A DNA stretch of 39,387 bases from positions 1-39,387 of the IMG/VR virus record IMGVR_UViG_3300020420_000034. One strand, written 5' to 3'. This DNA comes from a virus. Under the pieces are notes generated by a model. The model searched no databases and had not been told where the DNA came from. It saw nothing but the letters and a program-made list of their open reading frames with translations. The stretch's first letter is position 1, and the number at the start of each line of letters is the position of its first letter. A program made the position numbers and the translations under genes. Positions 26,545-33,635 of the stretch are shown piece by piece.

Positions 26545-26853
26545 ATGGATGTCACCAAACCTTTTTCAGAAACTAAGTCGCTTTATACTAAATGGTATAA
26601 GCATGTATTAACAGGCAAAACCTTACCAAATGGCATTGGCATGATGGAGAAAGTAGCATCCAAAGATAAAGACAGACATTGGATAAAACTACTAGACCCA
26701 TTTAAAAATGACACAACTGAATTAACCTATGGGATAGTCGTTGCTGAAGCAAACTTTGACCCTACTAATTGGGTTAACGATACAGTCACACTAACGGAAA
26801 TGACTGCTGACGAGCAGACAGCAGCCAAGAAGTTAGTTAATTGGGATGTTTAA
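26545..26853 (+). CDS. Small protein after the adhesin, possible fibre chaperone
   Basis: A 102-residue acidic protein (MDVTKPFSETKSLYTKWYKH...) four bases after the adhesin and last in the rightward block. The position right after the receptor-binding gene is typical for fibre assembly chaperones, but no family motif is visible. Its TAA overlaps the stop of the scaffold gene on the other strand within TTTAAA, so the two transcription units meet with no space for a terminator. Confidence 0.6.
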   Translation: MDVTKPFSETKSLYTKWYKHVLTGKTLPNGIGMMEKVASKDKDRHWIKLLDPFKNDTTELTYGIVVAEANFDPTNWVNDTVTLTEMTADEQTAAKKLVNWDV

Positions 26854-27626
26854 AATATATTAGAACGACCTAGTTTGTCTTCTACTCTTGCACGATAGGC
26901 TTCATCCTTTGCGTATTTAGGGTCATTCATAGCTTCTTCTAATTGAGCTACGCTTTCAAACCTATCTGCACTTCCAGATGCAGGGCGACCAGATAAGAGA
27001 GTAGGCTCATTACCTACAGCTGCAACATATCTGGCATGAAGTCCAGCTACTGTTAACTTGACTTGCTCTATGTTTGTAGAATTAATACCAGATGAATAGG
27101 CTTTCTTCTCTGCATCTGTTAAGTTTGCAGCTGCCCACTCTTGCATGTTTGCAAAGTTGTTTTCACCATAGCTATCTCTAATAGCATAGATTTGATTAGT
27201 AGTCACTTGGTATTGATCTTTCAATCCTCCAAGATGTAGGTCTACGATTTCTCTAGGTATGCCAGCTTGCTCTAACTCTTTGTAGTGGGCATCTGTTATG
27301 CTTCCATTCTCTTGCCAGTATTCATTCATACTTTGGTAATTAACATTACCTTGCTCAAGTATGTTGCCTATAGTTTCTCCATATATTTCTTGAGCAGTAC
27401 CCATCTGTTGAGGTTCTTCTTGCTCTCTACTAGCTTTGAGTTCGTTATAAGCTGCAAGTAAATCTTCTTGTGTCTCGAACTCTCCCCCTATCAGTTCTTG
27501 CTCTTCTGGTAAGTTGCCTTCCTTCTGGAGCTCCGCAGCTGCCTGTTCTAAATTTTCTACTGCTGCTTGGCTTTGCTCATCTACTGAACCAGTAGGCTGT
27601 TGGCTAATTGTAATTTCGTCTGGCAT
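26850..27626 (-). CDS. Capsid scaffolding protein (T7 gp9-like)
   Basis: A 258-residue acidic, Gln/Glu-rich helical protein (EEQELIGGEFETQEDLLAAYNELK) placed after the portal, as in T7 (gp9, 307 residues). It shapes the procapsid and then leaves. The ribosome site AGGAGA lies 6-8 bases upstream of the ATG and overlaps the stop of the small ORF that precedes it. Unusually, it sits on the strand opposite the capsid gene and 20 kb away from it. Confidence 0.9.
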   Translation of the reverse strand: MPDEITISQQPTGSVDEQSQAAVENLEQAAAELQKEGNLPEEQELIGGEFETQEDLLAAYNELKASREQEEPQQMGTAQEIYGETIGNILEQGNVNYQSMNEYWQENGSITDAHYKELEQAGIPREIVDLHLGGLKDQYQVTTNQIYAIRDSYGENNFANMQEWAAANLTDAEKKAYSSGINSTNIEQVKLTVAGLHARYVAAVGNEPTLLSGRPASGSADRFESVAQLEEAMNDPKYAKDEAYRARVEDKLGRSNIF

Positions 27627-27629
27627 AAA

Positions 27630-27818
27630 TTATCTCCTATTTTTACCTGTAAGATTTTCAACCATTTCTGGTGTAATAGTAATTTCTTTAACCTTTGCGT
27701 TAGGGTCAGGCTGCTGGGATTCCACTTGCATTGAGGTTTGGAAGCTGCTGGTTTCTTCCATCTGTGGGGAGGGGTTCTCCTGTTTCGGGGTTAACTCCTT
27801 CTTTGAATTGGGGGCCAT
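27630..27818 (-). CDS. ORF overlapping the portal 3' end: separate small gene or +1 extension of portal
   Basis: Up to 62 residues in the +1 frame relative to portal. The part beyond the portal stop reads DPNAKVKEITITPEMVENL and on to TGKNRR*, a protein-like sequence filling the whole gap up to the scaffold Shine-Dalgarno. The portal ends GCC TGA C. Skipping one base at the TGA gives a portal extended by 25 residues. Independent starts (ATG at 27818, 27761 or 27731) lack a clear ribosome site. Either reading is possible. The half inside the portal may be only a shadow frame. Confidence 0.4.
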   Translation of the reverse strand: MAPNSKKELTPKQENPSPQMEETSSFQTSMQVESQQPDPNAKVKEITITPEMVENLTGKNRR

Positions 27819-29463
27819 AGGGTGCTCCTTGTTTTGTAAAGTTGTCCGCTAACTTTGCAGCTGCTGGACTTGCTATCATCTTACCCATCATTTCCTGTTC
27901 TTGCATAGTCTTCTGACTGTTAGCTAAGTCCTCTGCTTCCTTCTGTAATTGCTCTGGAGTTTTAACTAGGTTAGTCGTATCAATAGAACTACTTGCTGCT
28001 AATCTTCTTAATGCTTCTTCCATATTTATATACTGTGTTAATACATCTGGGCCAAGTGCCTCTCTTGCTGCACCAATAAACTCCATTAATTTATTTCTAT
28101 CATCCCCTCTACCTATAGCTTCCATACCAGTAATAGGCTTTGGATGTATTAATGTTTCTCCGTCTTCTCCCTTTGGAAACTCAGGTATCTTTCTAGTTTT
28201 TTGCAGTATAAATATAAGTCTCTTAACTAGAGGTAACTGTAGTTCTTGAGTCAGCTGTGAGTATAAGCCTCCAAGACTAGCCTCTAACTCTTGGCTGGCA
28301 TATCTTATCTCTTCAGCTGTAACTCTCTCAGCTGATCTTTGTACTGCACTATTAAGTAAGAAAGCAAACTGTAATCTATTCTCAATCCTGTCAATAGTAT
28401 TGTTAGCTAAAGATAAATCATTTAGTTTACCTTGAGCCTGTAAGACTGTAACGTCAGCAGCGTTACCTTGTATTACTGCTCCGTTCTCAGCATTAACTAG
28501 AGTTCTTGGTCTTGTACTTCCAGATGGAGATACCATAAATAAAACCTTCGAGAGCATAGCACTAGCCTCGAGGATGCTTTGATATAAACTTTCTAGTGCA
28601 GACAAGTCACCATACCATTGCTCAATAAATGAACGACCATAGTGTTCTCCTTCTACTTGCTCATACCGAAGAGGGATAAAAGGTGAGCAGTCGGATGGCG
28701 ACATACCATAAGTGTTTGGTACTGGTTTACCTTTAACTTCTTGATACCACATGCACTTGCCTTCTTTGAACTTAACGCATGTATATATTTTTATTGACTT
28801 ACTTTTATTGTTGTCGTACCCTCCTTTCTCTTGCATGTCTTTAGGTAAAAAGTCTGGAGGTAATACACTTGGGCTAACTTCTTCTTCGATAATAATTTCA
28901 CAGACATTACCCATTGGGTCACGCTCTACTGTATAGTTCTCCAGATGTAAAACTCTTATGCCTGATGGATTTATATAAAGCAAAACATTACCAGCAACTA
29001 TTAATTGTTTAAAGGCTTCATTCATACTGGCTCTAAAACTCATAGTCTCAAGCATGTTATTAACTTGCTGCTCTACTTTTACTAAGGCTGTATCTAATTG
29101 CGTCTTAACTTCTGGGCCTTGCTGTGAAACTATCATTGCAAGGTCATCTATCTCTAGCTTGAAGAACCCTGTGTTAATAGGGAAAAGAGATATGCCGAGC
29201 TTGTTCGCAATATTTGTAACTCCACGAGCCCCCATTGATTGATGAGGCTGGTCTACGCTACCTCTCTCTCCATACGCTTCGTCAGTAAATAATAAAGGCA
29301 AAGTAACTTTAGCGTTCTTCCTTGCCCTATCAACGTATGGTGCTCTATTAGATTTTTGTTGAGCATACTTAGACGCAACTGTTACTCCTTTCTTCTGCTC
29401 CATAGCAGATTTGTAAGCATTAGTTTTATCTACGTTACTCGTTAAGGTAACTTCATTGTCCAT
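27706..29463 (-). CDS. Portal / head-tail connector protein (T7 gp8-like)
   Basis: A 585-residue dodecameric portal, slightly longer than T7 gp8 (536). The N-terminus has the conserved order ending GARGVTNIANKLGISLFPINTGFF, followed by NAYKS..-type stem helices and IEQWYGDLSALESLYQSILEASAM. AERVTAEEIRYASQELEASLGGLYSQLTQ is the family crown signature around residues 365-400. It binds the terminase (1174-2904) and adaptor (6439-7050). It ends in the weak termination context GCC TGA C (see the overlapping ORF). Confidence 0.96.
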   Translation of the reverse strand: MDNEVTLTSNVDKTNAYKSAMEQKKGVTVASKYAQQKSNRAPYVDRARKNAKVTLPLLFTDEAYGERGSVDQPHQSMGARGVTNIANKLGISLFPINTGFFKLEIDDLAMIVSQQGPEVKTQLDTALVKVEQQVNNMLETMSFRASMNEAFKQLIVAGNVLLYINPSGIRVLHLENYTVERDPMGNVCEIIIEEEVSPSVLPPDFLPKDMQEKGGYDNNKSKSIKIYTCVKFKEGKCMWYQEVKGKPVPNTYGMSPSDCSPFIPLRYEQVEGEHYGRSFIEQWYGDLSALESLYQSILEASAMLSKVLFMVSPSGSTRPRTLVNAENGAVIQGNAADVTVLQAQGKLNDLSLANNTIDRIENRLQFAFLLNSAVQRSAERVTAEEIRYASQELEASLGGLYSQLTQELQLPLVKRLIFILQKTRKIPEFPKGEDGETLIHPKPITGMEAIGRGDDRNKLMEFIGAAREALGPDVLTQYINMEEALRRLAASSSIDTTNLVKTPEQLQKEAEDLANSQKTMQEQEMMGKMIASPAAAKLADNFTKQGAPYGPQFKEGVNPETGEPLPTDGRNQQLPNLNASGIPAA

Positions 29464-29468
29464 TTAAT

Positions 29469-29780
29469 TTAGGGGATTTGTAGTCCAGAACCTTTAAGTA
29501 AGTCTGTCCTTAGTCTCTTTCTACCAAAGCCTCTTTGCTTTTGGGCTGTACCTAAACCTATATCACCCTCTGGAATTTCCAAAGCAGCAGCTGGAGAAGT
29601 TGCTGTTGCAGCTGGTGGTGGAGCAGATGGGGCAGTAGCTATTTTCTTCTGCTCCTCTTGGCGAGCTAAATTGTCAGCCCTAGTTTCTTCGTACTGTCTT
29701 TTTTGTTCAGCAATTTGTTCTCGCTGAACAGCAAGCATTTCATCTGTACGATCTTTAGGTTGTCTACTACCTCCGCACAT
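29469..29780 (-). CDS. Small virion protein, T7 gp7.3-like
   Basis: A 103-residue protein directly before the portal, the position of T7 gene 7.3. It has an N-terminal MCGGS, a Gln/Glu coiled-coil part (QREQIAEQKRQYEETRAD), a Pro/Ala-rich linker, and a C-terminal FGRKRLRTDLLKGSGLQIP. That end resembles the GRKRAR...GGGINI end I recall for T7 gp7.3, a tail protein ejected during infection. The assignment depends on synteny and this end motif. Confidence 0.7.
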   Translation of the reverse strand: MCGGSRQPKDRTDEMLAVQREQIAEQKRQYEETRADNLARQEEQKKIATAPSAPPPAATATSPAAALEIPEGDIGLGTAQKQRGFGRKRLRTDLLKGSGLQIP

Positions 29781-29789
29781 AGCTACCTC

Positions 29790-29975
29790 TTAAATAGTGT
29801 TGGTGTTTTGCTCATTGTAAACTGATTCGAGCATTTTTACCACGCTTCGCTGACCAGAATAAAACCAAATGTTTCTATCAGGTGTGTCAATGTCTGGGCA
29901 TTTCTCAGGATACAATTCATTTAAGCGTTTAATGATTGCTTCATCAATGGGTGGAAAGTTATCGTCAACAGCCAT
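29790..29975 (-). CDS. Small conserved hypothetical protein
   Basis: A 61-residue acidic protein with FPPIDEAIIKRLNELYPEKC and a RNIWFYSGQRSVVKMLE helix. I recall similar short proteins (FPPIDE...P..CPD...R.IWF..G...V) near portal genes of T7-like marine phages, without known function. It is the first gene of the leftward virion-gene cluster after the short plus-strand gene at 30014-30172. Confidence 0.7.
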   Translation of the reverse strand: MAVDDNFPPIDEAIIKRLNELYPEKCPDIDTPDRNIWFYSGQRSVVKMLESVYNEQNTNTI

Positions 29976-30013
29976 AACTAGTGGTAAGTTATATACATAA
30001 TACTTTATTTACT

Positions 30014-30172
30014 ATGGCTAAGAAAGGATTGTATTACAACATAAATAAAAGAAAAAAAGCTGGCACTAGTAGAAGCAAAAAGGATAGTACTATATCTCCT
30101 CAAGCCTACGCTAATATGAAAGCTGGCTTTCCTAAAAAGAAAAAGAAAAAGAACCCATTAGAAATTGACTAA
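30014..30172 (+). CDS. Basic 52-residue protein on the opposite strand
   Basis: It begins MAKKGLYYNINKRKKAGTSR and ends in a Lys run and NPLEID. The ATG at 30014 is chosen because the protein closely matches a small 'MAKKGLY.NI..K..AGTSRSKK' family I recall in marine phages and cyanobacteria. An upstream ATG in the same frame (29981) would add residues that do not fit. It is the only plus-strand gene in the minus block, and its stop overlaps the exonuclease stop. Basic and disordered, it may bind nucleic acid. Function unknown. Confidence 0.7.
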   Translation: MAKKGLYYNINKRKKAGTSRSKKDSTISPQAYANMKAGFPKKKKKKNPLEID

Positions 30173-30900
30173 GGTTTCCATAGTTTTACCTTGCCTGTCT
30201 TACTGTTGTAATCTTCTGCTCTTAGTATCCTTGCTAATCTTGCAGTAAGTAAAGCCTGTTTATATCCTCCTTCTTTCTTTTCATATTCTTTAACAACTAA
30301 ATCCCACATATCATTTAGGTTCTTTGCATCACCTAGTATTTTGTTTGCAGTAACTGAACCTACACCTGTTATACCTTTGTAGTTATCTGTTGTATCTCCT
30401 GTCAATGCTTGGGCCATCCAGTTCCTATCTGCCTGTCTTCGTGTAATTAATTCAAGGTCATCACCAGCTAATAACTTACAAGGTATAGTTCTCATATCTT
30501 TATCTGGACTAACAACGATAGGGTCATCCAGTTCTTTGCTAGTAGCTAAGATGCCAAGTACGTCATCCCCTTCTAACTGGTCATACCTTACACACTTATA
30601 CCTCTTACTTAGTGCATCCATAACTGCTTTAAGTGCCAATGGTTTCCTACGACTCTTTCGATTAGCTTTGTAATCTACATATAACTCATGCCTAAAGGTT
30701 GGATAAGAAGTAAAACACATGATTACTTCACCTTCATCCTCTGATATTTCTTTGTACCTTTTAATGTAAGTCTCGATTAAGTCTAGGGCCCAGCTTGGCC
30801 TTGAGTATAAGACATGTAAGTTGTCGTCAAACCTATCATCATTCTCTACTGCATAGCAGCAGTTGTAACATAGGTAGTCTGCATCAATTAATAAAGTCAT
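30169..30900 (-). CDS. 5'-3' exonuclease (T7 gp6-like, FEN family)
   Basis: 243 residues against 300 for T7 gp6. Metal-binding acids of the FEN fold are visible: LLIDADYL at the N-terminus, LEGDDVLG (about 109-116), VSPDKDM (about 133-139) and GDTTDNYKGITGVGS (about 168-182) with the helix-hairpin-helix. In T7 it removes RNA primers and degrades host DNA. Its start overlaps the primase-helicase stop as ATGA. In T7 the DNA polymerase gene stands between these two genes, and here nothing does. Confidence 0.93.
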   Translation of the reverse strand: MTLLIDADYLCYNCCYAVENDDRFDDNLHVLYSRPSWALDLIETYIKRYKEISEDEGEVIMCFTSYPTFRHELYVDYKANRKSRRKPLALKAVMDALSKRYKCVRYDQLEGDDVLGILATSKELDDPIVVSPDKDMRTIPCKLLAGDDLELITRRQADRNWMAQALTGDTTDNYKGITGVGSVTANKILGDAKNLNDMWDLVVKEYEKKEGGYKQALLTARLARILRAEDYNSKTGKVKLWKP

Positions 30901-32498
30901 TGGAAGTTGGATAAGGGGGCTGATAGTCTGCCTGTAGTTTCGTTATACTCGAGCTTATCGGCTTTGCCCAAGCAACCACTATGGCGATTCTTTAATACTT
31001 TTAGTTGTAATTCATTACATGTATCCTCTGATGATTGCGACCTGATACCGCAGATCACGAGGTCAGATAGCTGGGCTATAGATTGTGACCCTCTCAAGGC
31101 TGCCAAATTAATGTCGCCTCCCTCTTCAGCTGGCTTGCCATCTGTTCTACGCAAGTGACTAACCATAACTAAACCTACACCTGTCTTCTCTACTACTTGT
31201 CTTAGCTTGGTACAGCATACATCTATTTGTTTTCTTTCATCGCCATCGCTTAGTCCAGATACTACAAGACTAAGGTGATCTAAAAATATAACATCGCACT
31301 CTTCACCAGTAGCCATGTATGTTATCTGATCTATTAATCTATCAGGGTCTAGTGAACCAAAGTGTTGAAGCAATACAAACTTGTTATCGCTAAATAAATA
31401 ATCAAATGCCTGACGTAATTCTTTTTCATCTACAGCTGTCTCATCTATATGCAATGGTTTGTTTAATGCAATGGATAGTATGCCTTGCATACTTCTCTTA
31501 CTACTTTCCTCGAGGCCAATCCACCCGACCTTAAGATTATGTACTAAGAAGTGATGAGCCATTTCTCTACAGAGTAGGCTCTTGCCAACGCCTGTGCCAG
31601 CACAGATTGTAGTGAGCGATTGTTTCCTGTAACCTTGCACCATCCTGTTTAACTCTGGGAATGGATAGCTACATATCTGTGAGTTATCTTCTTTAATTAA
31701 ATCTTCCCATAAATCGTAGGCAGAGAATATGTTGTCGGGCCTGACAGGACTTGCTTTCCATAGCAATTCTTTAAGTAACTCCGACTCCCCTGCGAGGAGC
31801 ATTTCGTTAGCATCCTTTCTTGGTAGGTGAGCGATAGCTGCTTTGCCAGTAGGTAAGATTTTTGCAACCTTTTGGGCAGCATCCACACCAGCTGAGTCAT
31901 TGTCGAAACATATAACTATACGAACAAATTGTGATAACCATTTTAAATTTGCAGCTACATACTTGGTAGCAGATTGGGCCCCTGATGGCAAACTTACAAC
32001 TGGAAAGTAACTGCCATTGTTTGAGATAGTGGCTTGGGCTACGCTCATTGCATCGATCTCGCCTTCTGTGATTGTTACAAATACTCCTCCTGTATTTTGT
32101 TGTCGCCATAACTCCTGACCCCATAGCTTTATATCTGATAAGTCTCCCTTCCATATAAATCTTTTGTCTTTAAATCTTATATGCTGGGCAGCAACTAGTC
32201 CGCTCTGGTTTCTATACGTTGCTACCTGACAGTCAGTACCATTCAGTTGTGATATGCCATAGTTAAAAAACTTACATGTCTCTTCTGTTATGCCTCGCTT
32301 TGGTAGAGCACAAGGAATTGGAGTTAATGGTTTCCATTCTTTTTTCATTGGTACAAAAGTGGGTTTCTCTAAAATTTTTTTGGGTTGAAATTGCCAACCA
32401 CATCCGAAGCAATGCTTATGTCCATCATCGTAAACAGCTACGTTATCTTTGCTGTTACATTCTGGGCAGGGTTCTTTGCTTATGTATTTACTTGGCAT
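30897..32498 (-). CDS. Primase-helicase (T7 gp4-like)
   Basis: A 533-residue bifunctional replication protein. The zinc finger is C11, C14, C30, C33 (CPEC...CFGC). TOPRIM primase acids are EGEID (145-149) and DND (199-201). The RecA-like helicase has GTGVGKS (301-307) and VIFLDHLS (403-410), with SHLRR (447-451) as the arginine-containing motif. I chose the ATG at 32498. A longer form would need a TTG at 32510. The C-terminus (RLSAPLSNFQ) lacks the acidic tail that T7 gp4 uses to contact its DNA polymerase. Confidence 0.96.
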   Translation of the reverse strand: MPSKYISKEPCPECNSKDNVAVYDDGHKHCFGCGWQFQPKKILEKPTFVPMKKEWKPLTPIPCALPKRGITEETCKFFNYGISQLNGTDCQVATYRNQSGLVAAQHIRFKDKRFIWKGDLSDIKLWGQELWRQQNTGGVFVTITEGEIDAMSVAQATISNNGSYFPVVSLPSGAQSATKYVAANLKWLSQFVRIVICFDNDSAGVDAAQKVAKILPTGKAAIAHLPRKDANEMLLAGESELLKELLWKASPVRPDNIFSAYDLWEDLIKEDNSQICSYPFPELNRMVQGYRKQSLTTICAGTGVGKSLLCREMAHHFLVHNLKVGWIGLEESSKRSMQGILSIALNKPLHIDETAVDEKELRQAFDYLFSDNKFVLLQHFGSLDPDRLIDQITYMATGEECDVIFLDHLSLVVSGLSDGDERKQIDVCCTKLRQVVEKTGVGLVMVSHLRRTDGKPAEEGGDINLAALRGSQSIAQLSDLVICGIRSQSSEDTCNELQLKVLKNRHSGCLGKADKLEYNETTGRLSAPLSNFQ

Positions 32499-32667
32499 CT
32501 GGATATACAACTTTTTGATATTGGGCTAGTCGATACTCAAAGTTATGCTTAGTTCCGTTTGGGTAAATGTATGGATTATTTTTTTCTAGCTGATTTAGTA
32601 GAAAAATTAAATCAGCAATTCTCTGCGAGAGAGATTTTTTTCTGCTGTCTATGTAAGAGTTAGTCAT
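32488..32667 (-). CDS. Small hypothetical protein between endonuclease and primase
   Basis: 59 residues from the ATG at 32667 (MTNSYIDSRKKSLSQRIADLIF), which overlaps the endonuclease stop. It ends 11 bases into the primase-helicase gene. It is helical and charged, with FEYRLAQYQKVVYPDAK at the end. It occupies the slot where T7 has lysozyme gene 3.5 but shares no amidase motif. Function unknown. Confidence 0.65.
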   Translation of the reverse strand: MTNSYIDSRKKSLSQRIADLIFLLNQLEKNNPYIYPNGTKHNFEYRLAQYQKVVYPDAK

Positions 32668-33100
32668 ACCATTCTTCTGGAATTGTTTTGTTACACCAAA
32701 GGAAGCCATGACGCTCGGCCCATTGCCAATACGTCAGACTTCTTTTAGCTTTACTAAGTTTGTTGTTTGCGTTTTGAAAACAGAACCGCAAACTTAGTGA
32801 GGGATGTTGCGTCTTGACTGCAATATATTTTTTTCTTTCTTCTTTAAGTAGCGTTCCTTTGAGCTCAACCACACAGTTAGGAAGGATGATGTCAGGAGTG
32901 TAGCTACTGCTGATGACGTAATCATAGCTGACAGTTTCATAGCTGAATCGTACTTTCTTTTTGATTAAGTCAGAGGCAACTTGTGCCTCGAACTTTGATC
33001 TAAAATGTACTACCCCCGAAGGAGTTTTCAACATTTGAGGGTGTGAGGTCTTGCGTTTTGTCTTGGAACTTAAACCCTGAGAGGTCTGTCGTTTTTTCAT
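32660..33100 (-). CDS. Endonuclease I, Holliday junction resolvase (T7 gp3-like)
   Basis: The core matches T7 endonuclease I (149 residues): FRSKFEAQVASDL (catalytic Glu), YTPDIILPNCVVELKG (Asp, then Glu-x-Lys as in T7 D55, E65, K67), and YWQWAERHGFLWCNKTIPEEW at the end. It resolves branched replication intermediates and breaks host DNA. The start is uncertain: the ATG at 33100 gives 146 residues, but the first part overlaps the SSB tail in another frame. The ATG at 33034 (MLKTPSGVVHFRSK) gives 124 residues and may be the true start. Confidence 0.92.
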   Translation of the reverse strand: MKKRQTSQGLSSKTKRKTSHPQMLKTPSGVVHFRSKFEAQVASDLIKKKVRFSYETVSYDYVISSSYTPDIILPNCVVELKGTLLKEERKKYIAVKTQHPSLSLRFCFQNANNKLSKAKRSLTYWQWAERHGFLWCNKTIPEEWYD

Positions 33101-33635
33101 ATGGAACAAAATTCATAAGGACTATGGCTTCTGGTTGGACTGTTAATCCAACACCATACTGCGGATGGTTGTAGCCTTGTACTCTTAGCTTGGCTTGAAC
33201 TGTTGTTCCCCTACCAAGACCGACATACTTCTCTCTCTCCTCTCCTGTAATAGGAGTGCCATACTTATCTACTAATACTGGCGGTGTATTCTGGAATCTA
33301 TTAGCACCCTGCCCTGCCTCGACAGTCTTTCTACATTTAATCTCCATAACATTCCTACCCTCGAACTCGGTAAATCCAAACCTAGAATGTTCTCCCATTT
33401 TGAAAGTTTGTTTAGGAAATGCAGTCTTTAATTGCAACTTCCATTCGTCTAATCCTTTCATAAACTCGTCATATACCCTTGTTGTTTCTGGCTGGTCAGG
33501 GTCTAGCAATAAGGTAACGCTCCATTCTGGTGGCTTATTAAATGCAGTATCTGGTTTTACTAGATGACTCCATGCAACTCCACACTCTGGAGTAAAAATA
33601 TAAAAAGGCTTTGCCTTTAACTGATTAGTATTCAT
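33000..33635 (-). CDS. Single-stranded DNA-binding protein (T7 gp2.5-like)
   Basis: A 211-residue protein between RNA polymerase and endonuclease I, as T7 gp2.5 (232) is. An OB-fold-like middle contains WSVTLLLDPDQPETTRVYDEF and VQAKLRVQGYNHPQYGVGLT. The start ATG overlaps the RNA polymerase stop as ATGA. The C-terminal end (TPSNVENSFGGSTF) keeps a terminal Phe but has few acids, unlike the highly acidic T7 gp2.5 tail that binds DNA polymerase and helicase. It coats ssDNA during replication and recombination. Confidence 0.88.
   Translation of the reverse strand: MNTNQLKAKPFYIFTPECGVAWSHLVKPDTAFNKPPEWSVTLLLDPDQPETTRVYDEFMKGLDEWKLQLKTAFPKQTFKMGEHSRFGFTEFEGRNVMEIKCRKTVEAGQGANRFQNTPPVLVDKYGTPITGEEREKYVGLGRGTTVQAKLRVQGYNHPQYGVGLTVQPEAIVLMNFVPYEKTTDLSGFKFQDKTQDLTPSNVENSFGGSTF

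Noticed and set aside
32276-32518. Plus-strand 80-codon frame opposite the primase-helicase start
   Set aside because: It is antisense to a well-supported gene, Leu/Cys-rich as expected for a shadow frame.
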